This document shows, in pieces, positions 53,301 through 60,435 of a stretch of 64,000 nt of DNA. The notes below the pieces were generated by a model that worked only from the letters and a program-made list of their open reading frames with translations, did not search any database and had not been told where the DNA came from. The stretch spans positions 62,001-126,000 of the forward strand of contig CAMAQH010000010.1 of NCBI GenBank assembly GCA_945860295.1. The letters are read 5' to 3'. Source of the stretch: Prosthecobacter debontii. GTDB taxonomy: Bacteria > Verrucomicrobiota > Verrucomicrobiia > Verrucomicrobiales > Verrucomicrobiaceae. The position numbers and the translations under genes are program-made. Positions within the stretch are counted from its first letter, which is position 1, and each line of letters starts with the position of its first letter.

Positions 53301-55350
53301 CCGATCCGAGGGGCGACCACACGCTGCCATTCCATTTCGCGATGCGGTTGGCGGATGTGCCTCCCGCATTAGTGAAGACGCCTCCAGCGTAAAGGTCATT
53401 ACCGATCACCGCCAGCGCATTGACGGTCCCGTCCAACCCCGAGCCGAGGGGCGACCATACGCTGCCATTCCATTTCGCGATGCGATTGGCCGGCGTGCCT
53501 CCTGCCATGGTGAAGTAACCTCCGGCGTAAAGGTCATTGCCGCTCACCGCTAGCGCATTGACGGTCGCGTCCAACCCCGAACCAAAGGCCGACCACGCGT
53601 TGCCGTTCCATTTTGCGATGCCGTTGGCAGCCACTCCGCCTGCCGTGGTGAAGAAGCCTCCGGCGTAAAGGTCGTTGCCGATCACCGCTAGCGCACTGAC
53701 GTAACTGTTCATCCCCACATCGTTCATGTCCGTAACGAGGGCAGACCACTCGCTACCGTTCCATTTCGCGATGTGGTTGGCGGGCGGGCCTCCCGCCGTG
53801 CCTCCCGCTGTGGTGAAGGAGCCTCCGGCGTAAAGCTCGTTGCCGATCACCGCTAGCGCATTGACGTCGTTGTCCATCCCGTCACCGAGAGCCGACCACG
53901 CGGTGCCATTCCATTTGGCGATGTACTTGGCCGCCGTTCCGCCCGCCGAGCGGAAAGAGCCTCCAGCGTAAAGGTCGTTGCCGATCACCGCTAGTGCATT
54001 GACTGCCGCCAGCTCAATGAAGTTATGGTTTTTTATCATCCCTTCGCCGAGGGCCAACCATTGTGTGCCAGTCCATTTGGCGATGCCTTTGGCCGTCTCG
54101 AGATCAGCCGTGGTGAAGAGGCCTCCGGCGTAGAGGGTGCTGCCGATCACCGCCAGCGCCTTGACGCGGCCGTTTATTCCCCTGCGGAGTGTCGACCACT
54201 CGCTGCCGTTCCATTTCGCGATGCGGTTGGCGGGCGTGCCTCCCGCCGTGGTGAAGTTACCTCCCGCGTAGAGGTCGTTGCCGATCAGCGCTAGCGCATT
54301 AACATCGTCGTTCATCCCCATGCCGAGGGCCGACCACTCGCTGCCGTTCCATTTCGCGATGCGGTTGGCGGGCGTGCCTCCCGCCGTGGTGAAGTTGCCT
54401 CCGGCGTAAAGGTCGTTGCCGCTCACCGTCAGCGTATTGACGTAACTGTTCATACCCGTTCCAAGGGTTGACCACTCGCTGCCGTTCCATTTTGCGATGC
54501 CGTTGGCCGCCACGTTGACGATGACAGAGAAGCTGCCGCCAATATAAAGATTGCCGCTACTGTCCACGACCATCGCCAACACTCCAGCATAGCCATTCCA
54601 ATTCGTATTGGTCCCAGAGATGCTAGGATTCAGGCTCACCCAATCGGCGTCGCTAAAGGTCGGATCAATGCGAATGGGATAAACGGCACCGGCATCCTGC
54701 ACGCGCACGGCCAAGCGTTCGGGGGCGAGCACATGGAGGTGAGCGGTTAGAGAGCGACCGGTAGCATCCGCCACTCGCAGCCGCGCATAGGCCAGTTCTC
54801 GACCGGAGCTTGTAAGTGTGAGCTTCACTCCTTCACCTAGGGCCTCGGCACGTGCGCCGCTGAGGGCTAGCTCGACGCTCAGTTCGCCAGTGCCCGCTGG
54901 CGCTGTAGTCACGATGAAGTCCTGCCGCACGCCGTCGGCACTCACGGAGTATTCCTCGACCATACCCGGACGTGTCCAGCGCACGAGCTTTTCTTCAATC
55001 GAGACGGTACCGACAAAAGGCAGAAGGGTGAAGGATGAAGGCTGTAGGGCGTCATTCCGGCCGATGGAACTTGCGGTGAGAGTCAAGCCGCCACCCTCCG
55101 CCTCCGTGGAGTCGAGTCGGAGGCCTTCACGGGTGACGGTGCCTGCGAGCTTTTGGAAGCCAGTGTGCAGTCGTGCCCCATATGCGCTGGCTGTAATACC
55201 TAAAGCGTCGCCCTTGTAATCAGCAGTGGCCGTGACCCCCAGATCAGCGAAGGGGATGGGCTTGGTTTCCTGCGGCGTGCTTGCAGGAGTCTGTGCCTGC
55301 GCGGTGGCTGAGAATAGAATGGCAAGGAGTCGGCAACAGAAAGTTTTCAT
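50341..55350 (-). CDS. Giant secreted repeat protein: 46-residue LYAGGxFTTAGG repeats, IPT/TIG, choice-of-anchor and MBG-like domains, shared C-terminal module
   Basis: The product is 1669 residues from the ATG at 55350 (MKTFCCRLLAILFSATAQAQ), which gives a proper signal peptide; an in-frame start 10 codons earlier is less likely. After a 230-residue beta-rich N-domain come 12 full repeats and one degenerate repeat of a 46-residue unit with NDLYAGGxFTTAGG, IAKWNGSxWSALG and a short helix-like end. An IPT/TIG domain follows (YPTSGTTLGGTNVTITGTNL), then an ASH/choice-of-anchor D-like domain, MBG-like repeats (LSQIYAGTPRPITV) and the C-terminal module of about 380 residues (ITLTGKLGDGTGFT, GHYLLPPLVG, GEVMFTRP) also seen at 32685-35375. 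It is presumably a surface or released adhesin. Confidence 0.88.
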   Translation of the reverse strand: MKTFCCRLLAILFSATAQAQTPASTPQETKPIPFADLGVTATADYKGDALGITASAYGARLHTGFQKLAGTVTREGLRLDSTEAEGGGLTLTASSIGRNDALQPSSFTLLPFVGTVSIEEKLVRWTRPGMVEEYSVSADGVRQDFIVTTAPAGTGELSVELALSGARAEALGEGVKLTLTSSGRELAYARLRVADATGRSLTAHLHVLAPERLAVRVQDAGAVYPIRIDPTFSDADWVSLNPSISGTNTNWNGYAGVLAMVVDSSGNLYIGGSFSVIVNVAANGIAKWNGSEWSTLGTGMNSYVNTLTVSGNDLYAGGNFTTAGGTPANRIAKWNGSEWSALGMGMNDDVNALALIGNDLYAGGNFTTAGGTPANRIAKWNGSEWSTLRRGINGRVKALAVIGSTLYAGGLFTTADLETAKGIAKWTGTQWLALGEGMIKNHNFIELAAVNALAVIGNDLYAGGSFRSAGGTAAKYIAKWNGTAWSALGDGMDNDVNALAVIGNELYAGGSFTTAGGTAGGPPANHIAKWNGSEWSALVTDMNDVGMNSYVSALAVIGNDLYAGGFFTTAGGVAANGIAKWNGNAWSAFGSGLDATVNALAVSGNDLYAGGYFTMAGGTPANRIAKWNGSVWSPLGSGLDGTVNALAVIGNDLYAGGVFTNAGGTSANRIAKWNGSVWSPLGSGMNDGVSALAVSGNDLYAGGDFTTAGGGRAYYMAQWNGNGWSGLSAGMNNGVYALAVNGNDLYAGGYFTLAGGRPANRIAKWNGSTWSALGMGMNDGVYALAVSGNDLYAGGYFNTAGDGAANRIAKWNGSAWSALGMGMNDNVNALTIDRTGHLYLGGVFTVVGTIVSPFIAQANITFPTVTAIYPTSGTTLGGTNVTITGTNLSGASAVTIGGVAATNVVVVDSTRITATTPANTQGTASVLATTPDGTNVANMLYTYVMPDIAVTHASPLIDGADSVQFGATLGVKNEPLTFAITNTGSADLTSLEVTKDGPDAALFSVSSISATSIPVGSGTSIFTVTFSPKSGGVKTAALHIASNVNGAKNPFDIAITGTGRNASQAAQTLFFTPPSKLYLAESSFTLTASSSSGLPVVYTVLSGPANVSGNVLNLTGAGTVKLRATQTGNADYLAATPVERTITVAANPTTLTLTNLSQIYAGTPRPITVLGATGAADVTYKIGLNYVSEAPINVGSYPVKAVVVGSSAKTGTLIISKAPLFVQPDDQRKFAGQVNPVLGFGYRGFLGGDIAVNSVSKAPVIATTATATSPGGLYPITASLGTAANYIFVYLSGTMKVESFAGNYEALLVDGDPIPVGKLSITVAATSKTFTAKLATATETSVVSFVSSNLITVGEQATGTATTLVGTGKIPYRIDFTLPTSGNVTASATRSSLPLGSAADGRKLSTATVAYAGAHTAVLEPATPTGSTVPAGAGWATARISTTGVITLTGKLGDGTGFTSALSPDDLSNPGYRLFVQPYITARTHSFLAGSFTLAEHPIPGRRYLAQSSLTWKKTKLDTDSSYRTTFGTVNTVLMIDPWLEPKTTVPTFTLAQRLGLTGTSFGVSHSATGSASQSSLPTRLALSTANAVSVLTPAANLTKWKTLTFVPKTGTITGSFELTDAIKRTVTFSGILRQPATLPDTLIGEGHYLLPPLVGTEKTTGEVMFTRP
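52830..54590 (-). repeat. Tandem 138-bp coding repeat, about 12-13 copies
   Basis: The GTCGTTGCC landmark recurs at 52981, 53119, 53257, 53395, 53533 and 53671, exactly 138 bases apart. It continues to 54550 with two longer spacings (165 at 53836, 162 at 54136) caused by in-frame 9- and 8-codon insertions. High base identity between copies implies recent duplication or gene conversion. Confidence 0.92.
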
Positions 55351-55900
55351 GAGTGAGGGTGAAACCGTGAGGAGTTTCAATGCGCATGACGCTACAACTG
55401 GCAGGCTCTTCAGCCGCCGCGAATTGATGCCCTGAGTCTGGCGGGTTTTCTAGATGCGGCAAGACTTTTGCAGGCTGATCCACCCTTTCCCTGAACCGTC
55501 TGAAGCCGCCGTCCGAACGTCTGATCCAGCGTCGTCCCCGCGTTCGGAGCATCGCTTTCAAGCGGAATCTGGGAGCGTGGAACCGAGAGCCGGAGTCTTC
55601 CTGAATCACACTGCACGAGCGCAACGCCGCACTGTGGTCTAACAAAATCACGCTACACGAATGTAGTTTCATTCTGCGGAACGACAAAACCGGCCGGCCT
55701 GAGTGCAGCCTCGGCGAGCCGTCCGAGCCGGGAAAACGGCCATTTAGCCTTGCCCCGTAGGTGGACAGCATCAACGCCCTAATGTGCTGACTGAACCCGG
55801 CGGGCGGAGGATAGCCCGCACTAGCTTTCAATCCCCCGCACACGGCGTCTGCGGACCCTTTTCGATCAAAAGAACCTGCATTGACACTCCACTCTGATCC
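55351..55900. other. 550-bp spacer without a supported gene
   Basis: This lies between the giant repeat gene and lexA. It is GC-rich, and open frames across it lack protein-like composition. On the plus strand there are two stable hairpins, GCGGGC / GCCCGC (55800-55819) and CCGCA / TGCGG (55836-55854). The second is followed by ACCCTTTTC, which would suit a small RNA end. I see no known RNA family. It should also contain the promoter of the repeat-protein gene. Confidence 0.5.
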
Positions 55901-56524
55901 TCAATTCACCCGGCGGATCAGAGTCTGCATGACGCCCTGGATGACGAGTTCCTGGGCGGGAATGAGATCGGGATAGGATGGATTCTCGGCGTGAAGAAAG
56001 GGGCGTCCATTTTCAACGACGTAGCGCTTGAGGGTCGTCTCGCCATCAATGAGCGCAGCGACGACGTCACGCGGTCGCGGTTCGCGAACTTCGAGGATGA
56101 CGATGTCACCCGAGCAGATGTTGGCACCGATCATGGACTCGCCACGGACTTTCAGGGCGAAGGCACGGGAGTTCCGACTCAGCCCGAGGGTAGCGGCATC
56201 GACCGTGATGGAGCTGTCAGCGTGCTGCTGCTGCATTTCAGCGTAACCGGCGGCGATGCTGCCATAGACGGGGATGTCCACGATCTCCCCGCGCTCCAGA
56301 TCCTCTGGGAAGACGACGGCACGGGCTTTGTGCGGGTGGCGCTGAATGACGCCTTTTTTCTCAAGAGCCCGCAGGTGGCTCATGGCGGCGGTCTGGCTGG
56401 AGAAGCCGAAGTGCCGCTGGATGTCGCGCGTGCTCGGCATGACGCCTTGTTCACGTTGGTGCTGACGCAGGTATTCCAGCAGTTCGCGCTGACGGTCGGT
56501 GAGTTTGATGGGTGCTCCGCTCAT
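55901..56524 (-). CDS. lexA: LexA SOS repressor
   Basis: The product is 207 residues from the ATG at 56524 (MSGAPIKLTD). The N-terminal winged helix has TRDIQRHFGFSSQTAAMSHL. The self-cleavage site is AAGYAE (Ala-Gly near residue 92). The catalytic pair is Ser in VRGESMIGANI and Lys in GETTLKRYVV. It represses SOS genes and cleaves itself with activated RecA. A perfect palindrome, TGTTCGCGCGAACA, begins 9 bases upstream of the start, consistent with autorepression. The in-frame ATG at 56563 would place the operator inside the coding region and is rejected. Confidence 0.95.
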   Translation of the reverse strand: MSGAPIKLTDRQRELLEYLRQHQREQGVMPSTRDIQRHFGFSSQTAAMSHLRALEKKGVIQRHPHKARAVVFPEDLERGEIVDIPVYGSIAAGYAEMQQQHADSSITVDAATLGLSRNSRAFALKVRGESMIGANICSGDIVILEVREPRPRDVVAALIDGETTLKRYVVENGRPFLHAENPSYPDLIPAQELVIQGVMQTLIRRVN

Positions 56525-56532
56525 GTGAACTC

Positions 56533-56546
56533 TGTTCGCGCGAACA
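56533..56546. promoter_or_regulatory. lexA: Probable LexA operator
   Basis: The perfect 14-base palindrome TGTTCGCGCGAACA (TGTTC-N4-GAACA) lies 9 bases before lexA. It sits in the 119-base region shared with the divergent TPR-bioF unit. Confidence 0.75.
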
Positions 56547-56643
56547 CACGACTTTGCAAACACTTTTCTGGGCCAATTTGGTTAGGCTCAAGAATTGATT
56601 ACCGGACTTGGCGCAGCGCCTTCTTTGGCTGACAATCGGGGCT

Positions 56644-57312
56644 GTGATTCGCTTGCTCCTCCTCTTCTTCTCTCTGGTTCTTCCATCGGCGCTCCTAGCT
56701 CAGGACTTCACGCCGCCATTGCAGCGTGTGCCGATTGGCCCTGGTGGTACGCTGCCGCCTGACACGATGATCCTTTCCAAAAAAGCGGCGGAAGCCTTTG
56801 GCAAAAAAGACTGGGGCACTGCACGATCAGCCTACCAAGAGATGCTGAAACTAGACCCGGAGAATGCACTGGCTTGGGCCAATCTGGGGGCGGTGGAGCA
56901 GCAGTCAGGTCATGTGAGGGAAGCGGTCGAGTGCTTTGAGAAGTCGGTGCTTTACCATTCGTCCCTCGTACAATCTTGGAATGCTCTCGGCCTGCTGCAT
57001 TCGGCCAAAGGCGACACTTATTTAGCGATGTCGATGTTCACCCGTGCGATCCACGAAGACCCGACAGATGCCCATGCGCACAACTACTTAGCGATCACGA
57101 CACGCAATCTAGGATGGAACAGTTCCGCTGAATCCGAACTGCAACGCGCCATCGAACTGAATCCGAAGTATGGCATCGCTCATTTCAATCTGGCCCTGCT
57201 TTATGTGGACCAAAAACCACCAAGCATCGAGCTGGCCAAACGCCACTATCAAAAGGCTTTGGCGCTCGGTGTGGAGAAAGATGAGATCGTAGAACGGAGG
57301 CTGAAGGAATGA
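56644..57312 (+). CDS. Exported TPR-repeat protein
   Basis: The product is 222 residues from the GTG at 56644, which gives the signal MIRLLLLFFSLVLPSALLAQ; a TTG at 56608 would add 12 residues. After a Pro-rich stretch come at least four tetratricopeptide repeats: GTARSAYQEMLKLDPENALA, VREAVECFEKSVLYHSSLVQ, YLAMSMFTRAIHEDPTDAHA and SAESELQRAIELNPKYGIAH. TPR arrays bind partner proteins, here in the periplasm. The stop overlaps the bioF start (ATGA), but a functional tie to biotin synthesis is not apparent. It is divergent from lexA. Confidence 0.88.
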   Translation: MIRLLLLFFSLVLPSALLAQDFTPPLQRVPIGPGGTLPPDTMILSKKAAEAFGKKDWGTARSAYQEMLKLDPENALAWANLGAVEQQSGHVREAVECFEKSVLYHSSLVQSWNALGLLHSAKGDTYLAMSMFTRAIHEDPTDAHAHNYLAITTRNLGWNSSAESELQRAIELNPKYGIAHFNLALLYVDQKPPSIELAKRHYQKALALGVEKDEIVERRLKE

Positions 57313-58445
57313 GCTGGGATATCCCGTCTCAAACTAACCAATTACGCGCTGATGGCCTCTGGCGTGAGCTGCGTACACTCGACTCAAAGCAGGGGCCGCT
57401 GGTGCATGTCGATGGCTGTGAGCTGATCAATTTCTCCTCAAACGATTACCTCGGACTCACGGCCTCGGAAGTCTTGCATGAAGCACTGCGTAAAGGTGTG
57501 CAGCTCTATGGTGCGGGTTCAGGTTCTTCCAGACTCGTATGTGGCACGCTGAAGCCGCATGTGGAGCTTGAGGCCGCCCTAGCAGCCTTTAAGCAGACTG
57601 AGGCCGCTTTGACTTTCAGCAGTGGCTACGCTGTGGCACTCGGCACGATACCGGCGCTCGTCGGCAAGGGTGACACGATCATTTTGGATAAACTCAGCCA
57701 CGCTTGCCTCGTCGATGCTGCGCGTCTGAGCGGGGCGACGATCCGCGTCTTCCCACACAATCATCTGGGCAAACTGAGCAAGCTACTGGAGACAGCCCAG
57801 GGCCGCGTGCTGGTGGTCACAGAGGCGATTTTTAGCATGGATGGAGATGCCTGCCCACTGGCTGAGATCGTGGAGTTAAAAGAGCGCCACGGTGCCTGGC
57901 TACTGCTGGATGAAGCCCACGCCGTCGGAGTCATCGGGCCGCAGGGACGCGGACTGTCCGCTGCGCTCGGGCTTTCAGGGCGGGTGGATCTTCAAATGGG
58001 CACGCTAAGTAAGGCCCTGGGCCTCAGCGGCGGCTACTTGGCGGCATCGCGGCAGGTGATCGACCTCCTGATCAACCGTGCCCGCAGCCTCATCTACTCC
58101 ACCGCTCCCCTGCCCTGCCTTGCCCATGCCGCACGGATCGCCTTAGACATCGTCGCCAGCTCAGAGGGAGATCGCCGTAGGCAGGCACTGCGAGAAAATG
58201 TGCGTCAGTTGAGTCCAGGCGACAGTTTCGTCAGCGCCATCGTGCCACGCATCATCGGCGATGAAAACCACGCTATGGCAGCCAGTGCGCGTCTTCGTGA
58301 ATCAGGCTTTCTCATCCCAGCCATCCGTTACCCCACCGTAGCCCGTGGCAGCGCCCGACTGCGAATCACAGTCTCTGCCGCGCACGATTTAGGTCAGATT
58401 CAGCGGCTGCGACAAAGCCTATTCGAACTCGGTTTGTCTGAGTAG
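57309..58445 (+). CDS. bioF: 8-amino-7-oxononanoate synthase
   Basis: The 378-residue PLP enzyme of the alpha-oxoamine synthase family has NFSSNDYLGLTA, the GAGSGSSRLVCGTLKPHVEL turn, EAIFSMDGDACPL, LLDEAHAVGVIGPQGRG and the PLP lysine in MGTLSKALGLSGGYLA. It condenses pimeloyl-ACP or pimeloyl-CoA with alanine to start biotin assembly. Glycine C-acetyltransferase (Kbl) is the nearest alternative, but the length and the GTLSKALG-SGGYLA context fit BioF. No other bio gene is in the window. It overlaps the TPR gene by 4 bases. Confidence 0.88.
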   Translation: MSWDIPSQTNQLRADGLWRELRTLDSKQGPLVHVDGCELINFSSNDYLGLTASEVLHEALRKGVQLYGAGSGSSRLVCGTLKPHVELEAALAAFKQTEAALTFSSGYAVALGTIPALVGKGDTIILDKLSHACLVDAARLSGATIRVFPHNHLGKLSKLLETAQGRVLVVTEAIFSMDGDACPLAEIVELKERHGAWLLLDEAHAVGVIGPQGRGLSAALGLSGRVDLQMGTLSKALGLSGGYLAASRQVIDLLINRARSLIYSTAPLPCLAHAARIALDIVASSEGDRRRQALRENVRQLSPGDSFVSAIVPRIIGDENHAMAASARLRESGFLIPAIRYPTVARGSARLRITVSAAHDLGQIQRLRQSLFELGLSE

Positions 58446-59038
58446 GGGCACTTCGCCTTAGTCTCCCCTAGTTTCTCACCACTAGGCACCGACTTTTCGA
58501 CACTAATTCACAGGTTATTCACAACGAAAAGAGCAACTCAAGAGATTGATTTTACGCGAGGCATGTTTTGGCACTTGGGGCCAATCTCGCAGGCCAGCCG
58601 GCCAAGCGATTGAGGCTGTGGAACGTGCCCCACACTGTTGAGGAACGAAACGAAAACGTCACTTTCGACTTCAATCAGCAGAACGCTTTAGAAACCTAAA
58701 GTGACGCTCCTTAAGTCTACACATTCACGATGTTATTCCTTCTGTTTTAAAGGTTTATGGCTCCAGTAAACGCAAGCATCCACCAGCCTCAACAAGTCCT
58801 TTTTTCACCGTAAACAATCATCCTTATCACACGCGATCCGTCTCCGTTGGAAATAGGAACTGTGAAGAACTCTCCCACCCTCTACCCCCCTTCAAAATGC
58901 CAATTGATGATACCTTTGTGCGGCTTACCTGAGAGAATTCGAACGATATAAGACTGCTTCTAAGCATTTCGTTTAACCTCTTCTTCACAATGCCAAACCA
59001 TCTGTGTTTACTGCCTCATACAGCGCGCTTTAAAACAT
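58446..59038. other. 593-bp convergent intergenic region without a supported gene
   Basis: This lies downstream of both bioF and the DUF1501 gene. It is more AT-rich than its surroundings, and no frame looks coding. It contains an inverted repeat CGTCACTTT / AAAGTGACG (58657-58706, 32-base loop). It also contains a single GTTTACGGTG unit on the minus strand (about 58811-58826) resembling the 10-mer of the periodic inverted repeats. No RNA family is recognised. Confidence 0.5.
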
Positions 59039-59074
59039 AAAAAGGGCAACTCCAAATCTATTCAGGAGTTGCCC
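59039..59074 (-). terminator. Rho-independent terminator of the DUF1553-DUF1501 unit
   Basis: A perfect 10-base stem, GGGCAACTCC / GGAGTTGCCC, is followed on the minus strand by TTTTT. It lies 27 bases past the DUF1501 stop. Confidence 0.92.
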
Positions 59075-59100
59075 AAGTTAGGGGTATGGAGGTTTTCAGA

Positions 59101-60408
59101 TCACGCAAACACACCTGTTAACGGTTGGCCTTTATCCGCAATGGTGAACGGGCGCTTGCTGGGGCTGTAGATGACCTGATCAAGCGGCAAACCGAGGGCG
59201 AAGGCGATGGATGCATTCATGTCCTGGATCTTGACCTTATCTTCGATGACCTCACGGCCTTCACTGTCGGTCTTGCCATAGGTGAAGCCACCTTTAACGC
59301 CACCGCCAAACATGACTGCTGAGAAGGCTTTTGGGTAATGGTCGCGACCGACGTTCTGATTGATGTCTGGCGTGCGGCCAAACTCTGAGGTCAGGACGAT
59401 CAGAGTGTCATTCAGCAATCCACGATTGTGAAGATCGGCGACTAGGGTAGCTAGGCCCTTGTCGAGCGTTTCGCAAAGCTCAGGCACGCGGACGAAGTTA
59501 GCATTGTGTGTATCCCATCCACCAAGCGAAACTTCGACAAAACGCACACCACGCTCTACTAGACGACGAGCGAGCAGGCAACCTTGGCCGAAGGCTTCAC
59601 GACCATAGGCGCTGCGCAGATCGGCTGGCTCTTCAGTGAGATCAAAGGCTTTGAGATCTTCCGACTTCATCATCGCGATCGCGTCGTCATACATTTCCGC
59701 ATAGGCCTTCACATTGCGGTGAGCAAAAGTTGTGCGGAAGTCTGTATCGAGTTCGTCCGCCAGCTTCATGCGAGCTTGGAATTTGTCCTCAGGCACACTG
59801 GATTTGACATTCTTCAGGCCGTTCTCCGGATTGTTGACGTAAAGTGGGCTATTGGCGGCTGGGAAGAAGCCAGCGCCTGGATGACGACTGTCATTGCCAA
59901 TGAAAACAAAGTTGGGCAGCGTGCTGTTGCCACCGCCTTGAAAGACATTCAGCCAAGCGCCCATCGCAGGATGGCGAATGGTGCCGCGCATCTCATAGCT
60001 GGTGTGCATCATGTAGTTGCCCTGCTCGTGCGCGCCCTGAGTTGAAGACAGCGAGTTGATCACGGTGCCGTGATGCATCTGCTTCGCGGTCAGTGGCAGA
60101 TTCTCAGCGATACGGACACCATCTGCGCTGGTCTTAATTGCTTTGGTCGGGCCACCTGTCGCTGCACCTTCCTTTGGATCCCAAGTATCCATGTGGGACT
60201 GACCGCCACTCATGTAGAGATAAATGACGTTCTTTGCCGTGGCCACCTGTTTGAGCTTCGAAGAGCCCTCAAAGGCCGCGAAGGATTTGCTAGTCATTGA
60301 GCTGCCTAGCATCCCGACGCCAAGGAGCGAGGAAGCAGTCTTGGCAGCAAAGTCGCGGCGGCTGATTTCAGCGGAGCGGAGGAGTTTGGAGGTGAGTTCT
60401 TGTTTCAT
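59101..60408 (-). CDS. DUF1501 family protein, paired copy
   Basis: The 435-residue product has a twin-arginine leader (ISRRDFAAKTASSLLGVGML). DUF1501 core motifs are IYLYMSGGQSHMDTWDPKEG, NSLSSTQGAHEQGNYMMHT, ERGVRFVEVSLGGWDTHNAN, LIVLTSEFGRTPDINQNVGR, HYPKAFSAVMFGGGVKGGFT and FALGLPLDQVIYSPSKRPFT. It is exported and folded before transport; its catalytic role is unknown. It lies 27 bases after the DUF1549/DUF1553 gene, the usual pairing in Planctomycetes and Verrucomicrobiota, and ends at a strong terminator. Confidence 0.93.
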   Translation of the reverse strand: MKQELTSKLLRSAEISRRDFAAKTASSLLGVGMLGSSMTSKSFAAFEGSSKLKQVATAKNVIYLYMSGGQSHMDTWDPKEGAATGGPTKAIKTSADGVRIAENLPLTAKQMHHGTVINSLSSTQGAHEQGNYMMHTSYEMRGTIRHPAMGAWLNVFQGGGNSTLPNFVFIGNDSRHPGAGFFPAANSPLYVNNPENGLKNVKSSVPEDKFQARMKLADELDTDFRTTFAHRNVKAYAEMYDDAIAMMKSEDLKAFDLTEEPADLRSAYGREAFGQGCLLARRLVERGVRFVEVSLGGWDTHNANFVRVPELCETLDKGLATLVADLHNRGLLNDTLIVLTSEFGRTPDINQNVGRDHYPKAFSAVMFGGGVKGGFTYGKTDSEGREVIEDKVKIQDMNASIAFALGLPLDQVIYSPSKRPFTIADKGQPLTGVFA

Positions 60409-60435
60409 GATCGTGGGCTGATGGTGTTGGTTTTA

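Noticed and set aside
52830-54590. Regular 138-bp repeats considered as CRISPR or a transposon array
   Set aside because: The whole repeat is coding, without unique spacers, and the translated unit is a coherent 46-residue motif.
58515-58523. Perfect DnaA-box consensus TTATTCACA in an AT-rich intergenic region
   Set aside because: Only one such box, with no cluster, no dnaA/dnaN/gidA neighbours and no AT-rich unwinding repeats; one or two are expected by chance in 64 kb.
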